From the IMG/VR virus record IMGVR_UViG_3300030388_000748, positions 1 through 45,642 of that record: a stretch of DNA of 45,642 bases; one strand, written 5' to 3'. Positions 15,930 through 23,711 of the stretch are shown piece after piece. The first letter of the stretch is position 1. Each line of letters opens with the position of its first letter. Below the pieces are notes generated by a model. That model did no database searches. It saw only the letters and a program-made list of their open reading frames with translations, and had not been told where the DNA came from. This DNA comes from a virus. The translations under genes and the position numbers were made by a program.

Positions 15930-16457
15930 ATGGCTAAAAACTTTAACATTTCAGAATCCATATTAGAGACTATTCTTAGGAATGTCTTTGATATGTCAGG
16001 TAAGATGAACTCAGATCATATTTTTGATATAATCATGAGAGAATTACCTGACCATGCAAAAGAATCTATACTACACCTAAGTTTAATAGGTGACACGTAT
16101 AAGAAACTCTTTAAAGGTGCATATGTAACACTTGATCCACCAAGTTACCATGCAGGTACAGAATTTGAGTGGGATGTCTTAAAAGACTTAAAACTTGCTG
16201 CTCCAAATAATCAAATCTATGCAAAAGTTATAGATGATACATCTTGGAGTGCAACAGAAAAATTCAATCCGTTCTACAGTCAAATGAAATTAGAACTAAT
16301 GTATCATGATGATCAGAAACAATTAAGAATGTATGATCATTCATGTAGTCCATTAGAACTGAAATTAGTTTCAGCAGAGGATATAGGATACTTTAATATA
16401 TTAGATAGTGATTTGTTACTTAGTGATAACCCTATAATAATAGAAAAAGATGCCTAA
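15930..16457 (+). CDS. Unknown protein (175 aa)
   Basis: Begins MAKNFNISESILETILRNVF. The first 60 residues are helical, the rest mixed alpha/beta with a DPPSYHAGTEFEWDV segment and a hydrophilic tail. Not recognised. It has its own upstream element (copy 3 of the repeat) and overlaps the next gene by 8 bases, so it probably leads a three-gene unit ending with the winged-helix protein. Confidence 0.6.
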   Translation: MAKNFNISESILETILRNVFDMSGKMNSDHIFDIIMRELPDHAKESILHLSLIGDTYKKLFKGAYVTLDPPSYHAGTEFEWDVLKDLKLAAPNNQIYAKVIDDTSWSATEKFNPFYSQMKLELMYHDDQKQLRMYDHSCSPLELKLVSAEDIGYFNILDSDLLLSDNPIIIEKDA

Positions 16458-16668
16458 CTTCTCATTAGAATTAATACAGACTGAATATAAATCATGGCAA
16501 AACATGAAACAAGCACTAGATAATAGCAAAGGTAACTGCACACCCTTTGGTAGGTATATGGTAGATAAATACTCTCTTAAAAATACTGAATTATTAGAAG
16601 AGCAAGATTCTAACATGGCCTTACTTAGAGTGATCAGGGATCATGGGGAAGAGTTTAATAAAGGATAG
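16450..16668 (+). CDS. Small helical protein (72 aa)
   Basis: A 72-residue, mostly helical protein (IQTEYKSWQNMKQALDNSKG, then LLEEQDSNMALLRVIRDHG). It overlaps the preceding gene by 8 bases and the following winged-helix gene by 26 bases, which supports co-translation. No motif recognised. Confidence 0.55.
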   Translation: MPNFSLELIQTEYKSWQNMKQALDNSKGNCTPFGRYMVDKYSLKNTELLEEQDSNMALLRVIRDHGEEFNKG

Positions 16669-16900
16669 GTTTGGTATTGTTAAATACCATGTGCTATCTG
16701 ACCCAGAATTATCTATACAGTCTAAAGGGCTTTACAGTCTTTTAGCATGCTATGCTGACAAAAAAAGGGAATGTTTTCCTTCAGCATCAACACTTGCTGA
16801 CTCAATGAATGTATCACAGAGGTACATATTTAAGCTCTTAAAAGAGTTGAGGCAGCATAATTACATAAAAAGAGTAGATGGCAAGCTAGTTATTTATTAA
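16643..16900 (+). CDS. Winged-helix DNA-binding protein (85 aa)
   Basis: The segment LSIQSKGLYSLLACYADKKR, then CFPSASTLADSMNVSQRYIF and KLLKELRQHNYIKRVDGKL, is a typical helix-turn-helix followed by a wing, as in the N-terminal domains of plasmid and phage replication initiators (HTH_36/DnaD-like). It has only this domain. It may regulate early transcription or help initiation. Its stop codon is included in TAACTGTTAGCTATATA, which also follows the portal gene. Confidence 0.75.
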   Translation: MGKSLIKDRFGIVKYHVLSDPELSIQSKGLYSLLACYADKKRECFPSASTLADSMNVSQRYIFKLLKELRQHNYIKRVDGKLVIY

Positions 16901-17010
16901 CTGTTAGCTATATATATGCTTTTTAAATTAGAGTTTAGACCAAAGTTTCTTATGATAGGTCCCTCAAGGTGATTAATATATTTATCTTTACAATAGTTTA
17001 CAAGATAAAA

Positions 17011-17280
17011 ATGATAGTACAATTACCTAATGGACGTATAATAGAATGCTCACTTGAGCAATATCTCTCATTATCTGATGATGAGATAAAGGACCTTAAT
17101 GGTTTAAGTTCTGCATATACTAAAGAAGTGGTTAATCCATTTTACAATAGCTTTTCAGGCCGTCCAGTAGCATCTCATGATGATGAACCAGAGTTCATAG
17201 AAGAACATGAGCCAGCACTTGATGAAATGGAAGCTTTTGAGAAATTGGAAGACCCGTATTTCCATTCAGATGATGTCTAA
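17011..17280 (+). CDS. Conserved-looking small acidic protein (89 aa)
   Basis: The ATG at 17011 is chosen; the longer frame begins with GTG and adds a hydrophobic leader encoded by AT-rich non-coding sequence. The protein starts MIVQLPNGRIIECSLEQYLS and has an acidic C-terminal half (EFIEEHEPALDEMEAFEKLE). Similar starts (M-I-V-x-L-P-N-G-x-x-I-E-C) occur in other Bacteroidetes phages, as far as I recall, always without known function. It is the first gene of the replication block. Confidence 0.6.
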   Translation: MIVQLPNGRIIECSLEQYLSLSDDEIKDLNGLSSAYTKEVVNPFYNSFSGRPVASHDDEPEFIEEHEPALDEMEAFEKLEDPYFHSDDV

Positions 17281-17331
17281 TAGTTAGACACATCAATCAA
17301 CATTTTTATTAATTTACAAAAACAATTTATT

Positions 17332-17913
17332 ATGCAAAGTAAAGTAAACATCTTAGCAGATGACATGGGTAATGTTATCAGACAATCAGCAAACAATTCA
17401 GAATACGGTTACATCAGACTACAACAAGACAGAGTTACATTTGGTAACAATGGATGGGTTAAGAAATCTAATGTATCAACATTATTATTAGGTAAGCTAG
17501 AAGATCTGCAGTCACTAGATTTTAAAGCAGGTGATCAAATGGGAGGTAAAATTGTTATTAAAGAGCAATTAGAGCCATTCAATTCTAATGATCCAGATAG
17601 AGATTATAAAAAAGCAGGTGATACAGGTATCATTTGTTGTGTAGATGGACAACCTATTTATAGGAAAACATTTTATGTAGCTGACACTACTGCAGAAGAT
17701 GTATTATTAGCTCACACTAATGGTTCAGATATTAAAGAAGCAAACGGGCCATCTGTAGCTACTAAAGTACAAAACGGTACAACTCTAGAAGCATTTGGAA
17801 TAACTCCTGATGCTGAAGAAGTTAAAACTGAAGTAGTTGATGATGTTATTGATGAAGTAGAAAATGAAGAAACAATAGAAGAAGAAGTCTTAGAAGAGAC
17901 TTTTGATCTATAA
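17332..17913 (+). CDS. Possible single-stranded-DNA-binding or accessory protein with acidic FDL tail (193 aa)
   Basis: The first 140 residues look all-beta (GYIRLQQDRVTFGNNGWVKK, then GGKIVIKEQL and GIICCVDGQPIYRKTFYV), which would suit an OB-fold. The last 50 residues are strongly acidic and end EEVLEETFDL. A flexible acidic tail ending in an aromatic or hydrophobic residue is the hallmark of SSB-like proteins, and the gene at 25931 ends similarly in SDFDL. No family is recognised with confidence. It is followed by a good terminator. Confidence 0.55.
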   Translation: MQSKVNILADDMGNVIRQSANNSEYGYIRLQQDRVTFGNNGWVKKSNVSTLLLGKLEDLQSLDFKAGDQMGGKIVIKEQLEPFNSNDPDRDYKKAGDTGIICCVDGQPIYRKTFYVADTTAEDVLLAHTNGSDIKEANGPSVATKVQNGTTLEAFGITPDAEEVKTEVVDDVIDEVENEETIEEEVLEETFDL

Positions 17914-17937
17914 AGAATTTTTTCTGAAGTAAGTATG

Positions 17938-17985
17938 AGGCCCACATAGCAGTTTTTGTTAAACTTGTTGTGTGGGCCTTTATAC
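17938..17985 (+). terminator. Intrinsic terminator
   Basis: AGGCCCACA (17938-17946) pairs perfectly with TGTGGGCCT (17971-17979); a 24-base loop, then TTTATACTTTAA. It lies 25 bases after the stop at 17913. Confidence 0.72.
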
Positions 17986-18023
17986 TTTAATCTATTCTCT
18001 AATCAATAACAACCAAAACTATT

Positions 18024-18545
18024 ATGCTATCTCAAGAACAAATATCTAAAATCAATTTACAAAAACAGGAAGATCTCTTAGCAAAGAGAAATGAACGTTA
18101 TCAATACTATGGATTACTGTCAGAATATCAGACACATCCAGAATCACTCATTAATTCTTTAAACTATACAAAGTTAAATCCGTATCAACATTTTTTGTTT
18201 AAACGTGTACTACATGGACTTAAGGTTTATAAACCTGAAGAAGTTAGAGTACTACACTGGGACAAGAAAAGACGTATAACTAAAGTATGGAAGAGAAGCC
18301 AAAGGGAGATCAATGTATGGAAGCAAACCATTTGCAATAAAAAGATAAATGCTTATCTTAGCAAAACATTCCAACATTCTGCAACAGCTCTGTATATAGC
18401 CAATATACCAGCTGATGAAGTGTTAGATGATTACACTAACACTATGAGTTTTAAGGAATTAGGTATAACCTATGAAGATGTCATAATTAAATTCATGGCA
18501 TTAGGTTTACTACCAAAAAACTATCTCACAATTAAAGGCCAATGA
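18024..18545 (+). CDS. Unknown basic protein (173 aa)
   Basis: Begins MLSQEQISKINLQKQEDLLA. It is helical and Lys/Arg/Tyr-rich, with a strongly basic centre (LHWDKKRRITKVWKRSQREI, near residue 77-96) that suggests DNA binding. The C-terminal segment ELGITYEDVIIKFMALGLLP is a hydrophobic helical pair. It overlaps the HNH gene by 4 bases (ATGA). Not recognised. Confidence 0.6.
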   Translation: MLSQEQISKINLQKQEDLLAKRNERYQYYGLLSEYQTHPESLINSLNYTKLNPYQHFLFKRVLHGLKVYKPEEVRVLHWDKKRRITKVWKRSQREINVWKQTICNKKINAYLSKTFQHSATALYIANIPADEVLDDYTNTMSFKELGITYEDVIIKFMALGLLPKNYLTIKGQ

Positions 18546-18946
18546 TCCAACAAAAAAAGAAGCTATGTAATGATTGCAATACTCTACAATTTATCTGGAA
18601 AAATGATAAAGGTAGCAAGTATTGTAAGAATTGCTGGTATAAAGCTAAAAGCGTAGATGCTAAACCATTAAAGAGAGCACCAATAAAACAGAAGTCAAAG
18701 AAAATGCAAATACTTGATCAAGCTTACACTAAACTTAGAAATAAATTTATGGAAGCTAACCCAATGTGTCAAGCAGCTTTGCACTGTTGTACTGGTTCTT
18801 CAACTGATGTACACCACAAGAAAGGACGTGGTGAATATTACTTAGTGGTTAGCACTTGGCTTTCAGCATGTAGATCATGTCATATGTATATTGAAGAGCA
18901 CCCAAAGGAGGCTAAAGAATTAGGTTTATCCACAGATAGAATATGA
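18542..18946 (+). CDS. HNH-type zinc-finger nuclease (134 aa)
   Basis: The N-terminus has a four-Cys knuckle (C9, C12, C28, C31), the middle is basic, and the C-terminal half has the HNH core: DVHHKKGRG with H91/H92, CRSCH at 110-114 with two Cys, and a closing H120 in EEHP. This resembles small phage HNH or NinG-like endonucleases. It is embedded in the replication block with ATGA overlaps on both sides, which argues for a working phage gene (recombination, or nicking) and not a free-standing homing endonuclease. Confidence 0.72.
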   Translation: MIQQKKKLCNDCNTLQFIWKNDKGSKYCKNCWYKAKSVDAKPLKRAPIKQKSKKMQILDQAYTKLRNKFMEANPMCQAALHCCTGSSTDVHHKKGRGEYYLVVSTWLSACRSCHMYIEEHPKEAKELGLSTDRI

Positions 18947-19047
18947 AAAATAACAAAAAAGATAGGCTACTTAAAATTGTAGTTTGGACAACAGTACTAA
19001 TAATAACAATTATATTATGGCAGAACATCCTGGAAATGCTTCTATAA
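18943..19047 (+). CDS. Tiny single-pass membrane peptide (34 aa)
   Basis: MKNNKKDRLLK, then a hydrophobic segment (residues 12-30, IVVWTTVLIITIILWQNIL). The ATG overlaps the HNH stop codon (ATGA), and the frame reads 31 bases into the helicase gene. The basic start followed by one membrane span is what one expects of a real inner-membrane peptide, but a frame of this size may arise by chance. Confidence 0.42.
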   Translation: MKNNKKDRLLKIVVWTTVLIITIILWQNILEMLL

Positions 19048-20144
19048 AAACTAGAGAAGTAGTACAAGCAGATGCATTATTAATAGCATCACAACATAAA
19101 AGATGTGGCTTAGGAATATCTATGGGTCTAGGTAAAACTAGAATTGCTATACAACACCTGCAGAAAAACTTTAATCCATTTATCAAAGCATTGGTAGTAA
19201 TACCAAAACATTCAGTAGCACAATCATGGATAGATGAGCTAGACAAGATGAATATACCTAACTTAGTTAAGCATATAACATTTAGTACATACTTATCTAT
19301 AACTAAGCATAATCCAAATGATTATGATATAGTTTATTTAGATGAGTGTCATTCTATTCTACCGTCACATGAAGCTTTCTTGAGTTTATTTACTGGTAAG
19401 ATCTTAGGTTTAACCGGTACACCACCAAGAGATAAACATGCTATAAAAGGTAGGTTAGTACAGAAATACTGTCCTATTAAATATACATTTGATGTAGATG
19501 AAGCAACCAGTTCAAAAATATTAAATGATTATAGAATAATTATACATGAGCTAGAGCTATCTAAATTACCAACTCTTAAGAAAAAGAATAAGAATGGTGG
19601 ATTTTGGTGGACTAATGAAGTAAAAGATTATTCTTATTATAATAATAGATTTGCTGATGCACAAACAGATAAGCAAAGACAGTTAGCTGCTATTATGAGG
19701 ATGAGAGCACTTATGGATTATAACACAAAAGAAGATTATGTAAAAGCTATGCTTAAAAATATAGATGGTAAATGTATTATATTTGCCAACACACAGAAGC
19801 AAGCAGACCGTATCTCTAAACATAGTTATCATTCAGGTAATCCAAATTCAGAAGATAATCTAGAATTATTCTCTGACAATAGGATAGACCATCTATCATG
19901 TGTAATGCAGTTAAGTGAAGGTGTAAGTATACCAAATTTAAAACAAGGTATAATTATGCATGCATATGGCAATGAGAAAAAAACCTCACAAAGAATAGGT
20001 AGATTATTAAGACTTAATCCACGTGAGACAGCAGTATGTCATGTACTATGTTACAAAGGAACTCAAGATTCTAATTGGGTTACTTCAGCACTAAAATCAT
20101 TTGATCAAACAAAAATTCAACGTTATAACCCTTTAAATAGATAA
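19017..20144 (+). CDS. SF2 (SNF2/DEAD-like) helicase (375 aa)
   Basis: An ATP-driven DNA translocase. The start at 19017 (MAEHPGNASI) is preferred over an upstream codon, because it has the usual TATTATG leader. Motif I is GISMGLGKTRIAI (GLGK at 37-40), motif II is VYLDECHSI (D109-H112), motif III LTGTPPRD near 132-139, and motif VI QRIGRLLRL near 340. With 375 residues it is a minimal two-domain enzyme without accessory domains. SNF2-like helicases stand at this place in crAss-like replication blocks. Likely roles are replication-fork or recombination remodelling. Confidence 0.88.
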   Translation: MAEHPGNASIKTREVVQADALLIASQHKRCGLGISMGLGKTRIAIQHLQKNFNPFIKALVVIPKHSVAQSWIDELDKMNIPNLVKHITFSTYLSITKHNPNDYDIVYLDECHSILPSHEAFLSLFTGKILGLTGTPPRDKHAIKGRLVQKYCPIKYTFDVDEATSSKILNDYRIIIHELELSKLPTLKKKNKNGGFWWTNEVKDYSYYNNRFADAQTDKQRQLAAIMRMRALMDYNTKEDYVKAMLKNIDGKCIIFANTQKQADRISKHSYHSGNPNSEDNLELFSDNRIDHLSCVMQLSEGVSIPNLKQGIIMHAYGNEKKTSQRIGRLLRLNPRETAVCHVLCYKGTQDSNWVTSALKSFDQTKIQRYNPLNR

Positions 20145-20147
20145 AAA

Positions 20148-20327
20148 ATGCAAATAATTATATACACATTATGTGTAGCAGCAACAATTTCAGCAGCAGT
20201 ACTAGCCTATAATGTAGGTAAAAGCTTAGGCAAAGAAGAAGAAAAAGAAGACTTCAAAAGATATCTAAACAGAATGACTGTAAGAGATCTATTAGAACAC
20301 AAAAAACAAAAGTTTGGAAGATTATAA
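20148..20327 (+). CDS. Small single-pass membrane protein (59 aa)
   Basis: Hydrophobic N-terminus (MQIIIYTLCVAATISAAVLA) followed by a charged helix (GKEEEKEDFKRYLNRMTVRD) ending in a basic tail (KKQKFGRL). One membrane span with a cytoplasmic coiled-coil-like tail is the simplest reading. It begins 3 bases after the helicase stop. Function unknown. Confidence 0.55.
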   Translation: MQIIIYTLCVAATISAAVLAYNVGKSLGKEEEKEDFKRYLNRMTVRDLLEHKKQKFGRL

Positions 20328-20347
20328 AACTAAAACAAATTAATATT

Positions 20348-20584
20348 ATGGGAAGAATGAAAGAATTGTTCATAGAACAACAAGAAGAGTTGGAGTACAA
20401 AGGTACTCATGACGCAATGATACACGGCCTATCTAGGCGTGCAATAGAAGAATATATAACTGAAGGAGATACACCATGTCCTAATTGTAGTCAGCCATCA
20501 TTATTACGTAATGAAGGTAATGCTAAATGTTTGGAGTGTGGTCAAGAGTATGTCTATGTAGGTGCAGCATTAAGATTCATATAA
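20348..20584 (+). CDS. Zinc-ribbon protein (78 aa)
   Basis: The N-terminal half is helical and acidic, the C-terminal half is a zinc ribbon: CPNC near residue 41, CLEC near 58, with the short strands LLRNEGNAKC and QEYVYVG between and after. Such ribbons bind nucleic acid or partner proteins. An ATTATG leader precedes it, and the stop lies just before the next ATG. Confidence 0.62.
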   Translation: MGRMKELFIEQQEELEYKGTHDAMIHGLSRRAIEEYITEGDTPCPNCSQPSLLRNEGNAKCLECGQEYVYVGAALRFI

Positions 20585-20585
20585 T

Positions 20586-20837
20586 ATGGAGTTTACATAT
20601 GATATGGATGGTATAGAACTAGATGTAGTTTATACCTATGATCCAGGTGAAGCACAAGTGTGGACAGAATCTAATGGAGACCCAGGAACACCGGGAACAG
20701 CTCCTAGTGTAGAAATTACTGCAGCATTTTCATTATTAAAAGATAGAAATAATAATGATGTAATGGTTGATATACTTCCACTAGACATAGTTAATCAATA
20801 TGATATAGAAGAAGAAATACTAGAAACTTATGAATGA
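20586..20837 (+). CDS. Small acidic protein with FTYDMDG start (83 aa)
   Basis: Begins MEFTYDMDGIELDVVYTYDP and contains GEAQVWTESNGDPGTPGTAP, then PSVEITAAF. This layout (acidic beta-strands, a Gly/Pro loop with W, then SVEI) recurs in small proteins of many unrelated phages, from memory. No function known. It overlaps the next gene by 8 bases. Confidence 0.6.
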   Translation: MEFTYDMDGIELDVVYTYDPGEAQVWTESNGDPGTPGTAPSVEITAAFSLLKDRNNNDVMVDILPLDIVNQYDIEEEILETYE

Positions 20838-21039
20838 AGAAGAAGAAGATTACAGTCACTTGCATATAAAAGCAAAAGATTTAAAAGATCTTGAGTCATA
20901 TAATGCAAAAAAATTAGAAAAGAAATACAAAGGTTGTTTCTTTAGTCTTATGTTTGGTGTAATATCTCTTGCGGGAGTATTACTATACAACTTGCTGATC
21001 CCAGTATTAGTTTGGATTTTTAATTTTATATCACAATAA
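20830..21039 (+). CDS. Small membrane protein (69 aa)
   Basis: A charged N-terminal helix (MNEEEEDYSHLHIKAKDLKD) is followed by a C-terminal membrane region (residues 36-67, CFFSLMFGVISLAGVLLYNL then LIPVLVWIFNFI), long enough for one or two spans. Position in the replication block suggests it may anchor a replication protein to the membrane, though a role in lysis timing is not excluded. Confidence 0.58.
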   Translation: MNEEEEDYSHLHIKAKDLKDLESYNAKKLEKKYKGCFFSLMFGVISLAGVLLYNLLIPVLVWIFNFISQ

Positions 21040-21104
21040 TGGAAATAATAATATCAGATGCAGGTGATGAACAACCGGGCAACCACATAATAATAACAAT
21101 ATGA
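21039..21104 (+). CDS. Possible 21-residue micro-protein linking two genes
   Basis: MEIIISDAGDEQPGNHIIIT and a final I. The start shares a base with the previous stop (TAATG) and the stop overlaps the next ATG (ATGA). Both joints match the operon's habit and the frame fills the gap exactly; it may serve only to carry ribosomes across. Confidence 0.35.
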   Translation: MEIIISDAGDEQPGNHIIITI

Positions 21105-21484
21105 AAGATAACTTATTTATTAAAGCATCTATTAAAGATGGTGAGTTACATTTCCCTATAAAAGCTACAGGAACTAAGTTTAAAAAGTTTCTGAATCAGT
21201 TACCTGATGACTCTAAGTTAGAGATATTTATAGGAGTAAGCGGTGATAAGGGGAGTAATCCTCAACTTGCAAGGCTACATGCAATGATTAGAGAAATAGC
21301 ACAAGAAATTGGCTATACTTTTGAAGAAGCCAAGATAACTGTAAAAAGATCTGCAGGGCTTTGTTTTGTAAAAGACAAACAAGAGTATTGCAAATCATTT
21401 GGTGATTGTGATAAGGATGAACTAAACCTTGCTATACAAGCATGTGTAGAAATAGGTGACTTTAATAATATGCAGCTAAGATAA
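21101..21484 (+). CDS. Unknown protein with NinB/recombination-like look (127 aa)
   Basis: An alpha/beta protein (FIKASIKDGELHFPIKATG, then KLEIFIGVSGDKGSNPQLAR, then LHAMIREIAQEIGYTFEEAK). The helical segment after LARLHAMIREIA and the following basic turn recall NinB-type or gp-recombination helper proteins, but I could not confirm the motif. It ends back to back with the only minus-strand gene in this block, with no gap between stop codons. Confidence 0.5.
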   Translation: MKDNLFIKASIKDGELHFPIKATGTKFKKFLNQLPDDSKLEIFIGVSGDKGSNPQLARLHAMIREIAQEIGYTFEEAKITVKRSAGLCFVKDKQEYCKSFGDCDKDELNLAIQACVEIGDFNNMQLR

Positions 21485-21904
21485 TTACTCAACTTTTTTT
21501 AACTGAGATACTTTATCAGCAATGTCTCTTAAGGCATCAGTAGGGTTGTCAGATGTTTTCATAGACTCTTGAGCTATTTTATCAAATGCTTCTGAATCAA
21601 TGTCAATTTCTTCCACACGTTCAAGACCTTGTTCTTTAGCATAAGATTTTAATAAGTGAATAACAGCATATAAAGTATACATTTCTGACTCAAGTGGAGT
21701 TAATGAAACAGCTGTATTTTTATCATCCTGTGATAGTAGAGAATTAAACTTCTGTATAACTTCACCTATCTTATCAAATCCAGGGTATAACTCAGTGAGA
21801 TACCTATAATAAACTTGTTGTAAACCAGTTATAAATGCAGGATTGACATCTGCTTTTATATTAGTTTTAATGTCGTAAGTAATGAATTGTTTTTTTTCAG
21901 CCAT
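21485..21904 (-). CDS. Lone minus-strand gene inside the replication block (139 aa)
   Basis: The start at 21904 (MAEKKQFITYDIKTNIKADV) is used; the upstream extension is encoded by leader sequence. The protein is helical and acidic (YYRYLTELYPGFDKIGEVIQ, PLESEMYTLYAVIHLLKSYA, DALRDIADKVSQL). It is transcribed against every neighbour within 3 to 8 kb, sharing no spacer with the 127-residue gene and 45 bases with the uracil-DNA glycosylase gene. A late-expressed structural protein displaced into the early block, or a regulator made on an antisense transcript, are both possible. Confidence 0.62.
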   Translation of the reverse strand: MAEKKQFITYDIKTNIKADVNPAFITGLQQVYYRYLTELYPGFDKIGEVIQKFNSLLSQDDKNTAVSLTPLESEMYTLYAVIHLLKSYAKEQGLERVEEIDIDSEAFDKIAQESMKTSDNPTDALRDIADKVSQLKKVE

Positions 21905-21949
21905 AATAAATAGATTATACATCAAAGATACAAATAATAAAGCATAAAT

Positions 21950-22669
21950 ATGAAAAATATAGAAATAGATATAGAAGAGCTAAGGGACAAAATGAATGAT
22001 AGCCTGAAAGGATCAGGTTGGGAACCAGCATTATCACCATTTATTAATGGGTTAGATTTTGATATGATAGTAACAAAACTTGTTAGTTTAGTTAATGTGA
22101 ATAGAAGATTTACTCCACAATTTAAAGATATTTTTAATGCATTTAAAGAATGTCCATACAAAGATCTAAAAGTAATAGTAGTTGGCCAAGATCCTTATCC
22201 ACAATTAGGAGTAGCTGACGGAATAGCATTTAGTTGTAGTAAGAAAGGTAAAGCAGAAAAATCCCTGCAGTATATTCTTAAACAAACTATAGGTGATTAT
22301 ACTGATACAGGTAGAGCTATGTATACACCAGAAGAATGTGACTTAAGACGTTGGTCAAACCAAGGCGTGCTATTATTAAATACAGCATTTACTTGTGAGA
22401 TTAATTCTATTGGATCACATATAGACTTGTGGAAACCATTTACTAAATATATATTTGAGCTTATCAATAAGCATCACAAAAATATACCAGTAATACTTAT
22501 GGGTAAAAAAGCAGAGATATGGGAAGTACATTTAAATAATCAAAAAATATTTAAAGTAACTCACCCGGCATCTGCAGCTTATAGAGGAGGAGAATGGGAC
22601 AGCAATGATGTCTTTGAAAATGTCAATACTGAGTTAATTAGTCAAGAGAAATCTTGCATAAGTTGGTAA
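21950..22669 (+). CDS. ung: Uracil-DNA glycosylase (239 aa)
   Basis: Removes uracil from DNA in the first step of base-excision repair. Family 1 motifs are in order: VIVVGQDPYP with D81 (the catalytic water-activating Asp; Pro84 replaces the more usual His), GIAFSC at 91-96, GVLLLNTAFT at 139-148 and the leucine-loop/His motif VTHPASAAYRGG with H205. Length is within the family range. Uracil-DNA glycosylases are frequent in crAss-like phages, where they may protect replicating DNA or process uracil in host DNA. The N-terminal 70 residues fit the usual helical cap. Confidence 0.93.
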   Translation: MKNIEIDIEELRDKMNDSLKGSGWEPALSPFINGLDFDMIVTKLVSLVNVNRRFTPQFKDIFNAFKECPYKDLKVIVVGQDPYPQLGVADGIAFSCSKKGKAEKSLQYILKQTIGDYTDTGRAMYTPEECDLRRWSNQGVLLLNTAFTCEINSIGSHIDLWKPFTKYIFELINKHHKNIPVILMGKKAEIWEVHLNNQKIFKVTHPASAAYRGGEWDSNDVFENVNTELISQEKSCISW

Positions 22670-22684
22670 ATTTTACTAAGTTTG
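22654..22684 (+). promoter_or_regulatory. Candidate promoter before the DnaA-like gene
   Basis: TTG at 22654-22656 (preceded by C, so 3 of 4 at the -33 box), 20 bases, then TAAGTTTG at 22677-22684, a full match to TANNTTTG. Predicted start near 22690, 16 bases before the ATG at 22706. It would give the initiator-like gene its own promoter inside the plus-strand block. Confidence 0.42.
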
Positions 22685-22705
22685 TATCATAAAATTAAAT
22701 ACTAA

Positions 22706-23221
22706 ATGTCTAATAACCAAGAACTTACACAAAAACTTGAGATTGAGAACTTTAAGGAGCAATTCTTACAAACCTTTGGTCTTAATGTATATGTATATAC
22801 AGAGCAAGAACCTGATTTTAAAATATCACTAGATATATTTCATCATTGTACTCTTATAGCTCTTAGGAATAATCTACCTGAATATAACTATTTAAAGAAC
22901 CTAAAAACTAAAACTAGGTTTAGGCCATATTTAGCATATGTTCAGGCTATGTCATTTATGGCATTTAAAGAAGGTCACAGCAAATCAAGTATTGCTTTAT
23001 CAATAAAAAGAACTCATGCTACAGTTATTAACTCTATTAGAGTTGTTGAAGACGGATTCTTTTGTAAGGATAGAAATATAGTTGATGCATTTAATCACAT
23101 AATTAAAGAAATAGAAATACATGTGGGAACTATTCCAGAAAATCTTAAAAGCAAACCTAACACCAAATCAAGCTCTGATCCTATTTGGGATGAAGCAAGG
23201 CGTATCATTAACCAAAGTTAA
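22706..23221 (+). CDS. DnaA domain IV-like protein, putative replication initiator (171 aa)
   Basis: The region at residues 75-116 matches the DNA-binding domain IV of DnaA: a helix (LAYVQAMSFMAFKEGHSKSS), then IALSIKRTHATVINSIRVVED. R102-T-H-A-T-V is the equivalent of the DnaA signature (R/D)HTTV that reads the DnaA box. There is no Walker A/B, so the ATPase domain of DnaA is absent. The first 70 residues are a separate helical domain. A stand-alone DnaA-box-binding protein could mark the phage origin or recruit host DnaA or helicase. Confidence 0.66.
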   Translation: MSNNQELTQKLEIENFKEQFLQTFGLNVYVYTEQEPDFKISLDIFHHCTLIALRNNLPEYNYLKNLKTKTRFRPYLAYVQAMSFMAFKEGHSKSSIALSIKRTHATVINSIRVVEDGFFCKDRNIVDAFNHIIKEIEIHVGTIPENLKSKPNTKSSSDPIWDEARRIINQS

Positions 23222-23711
23222 AGATATAGATAAAAAGGAGTTAGTTGAAACAGGTTATATAAGTAAAGAAGATAACCAATATATAATGACACAAGAGGGT
23301 AAAGCCTTTTGTGCTAAGCTAGATAATTATTTTATTAAAGCTAAAAAAAAGACTGACATACAACTTATGGGCAAAGACTTTGTAGATGATATAAATTCAT
23401 TTAGAGAGGTATTTCCACCTAAGAGGTTACCAAGTGGTAAACCTGCTAGGAATAATGTAAAAGCTCTAGGAGAAGCATTTAGATGGTTCTTTGAGACTTA
23501 TGACCATGACTGGGCTATAGTACAGAAAGCTACTAAGATGTATGTAAATGAGTACAGAGATACTCAATACCTATATATGCAGACAAGTCAGTATTTTATA
23601 TGTAAGCAAGATAAGCATAGAGTTAAACACTCAACTTTAGCAGATTATTGTGATATGATTATAGAAGGCACTAATACTGAGAGAGATCACTTTAAGGAAA
23701 ACGTAGTATGA
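23121..23711 (+). CDS. Winged-helix replication-linked protein overlapping the DnaA-like gene (196 aa)
   Basis: Residues 10-70 show a winged helix: LTPNQALILFGMKQGVSL, then VKDIDKKELVETGYISKEDN, then YIMTQEGKAFCAKL. The C-terminal half is helical (NNVKALGEAFRWFFETYDHD). The frame overlaps the previous gene by 101 bases. The alternative ATG at 23191 would cut through the first helix of the domain, so the long overlap is probably genuine. A helicase-loader or primosome-like job is suggested by the DnaB-type ATPase that follows with a 4-base overlap. Confidence 0.7.
   Translation: MWELFQKILKANLTPNQALILFGMKQGVSLTKVKDIDKKELVETGYISKEDNQYIMTQEGKAFCAKLDNYFIKAKKKTDIQLMGKDFVDDINSFREVFPPKRLPSGKPARNNVKALGEAFRWFFETYDHDWAIVQKATKMYVNEYRDTQYLYMQTSQYFICKQDKHRVKHSTLADYCDMIIEGTNTERDHFKENVV

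Noticed and set aside
18542-18946. HNH gene as a mobile homing endonuclease
   Set aside because: It overlaps both neighbours by 4 bases or by an ATGA joint and is not inserted within another gene, so a resident phage function is more likely.
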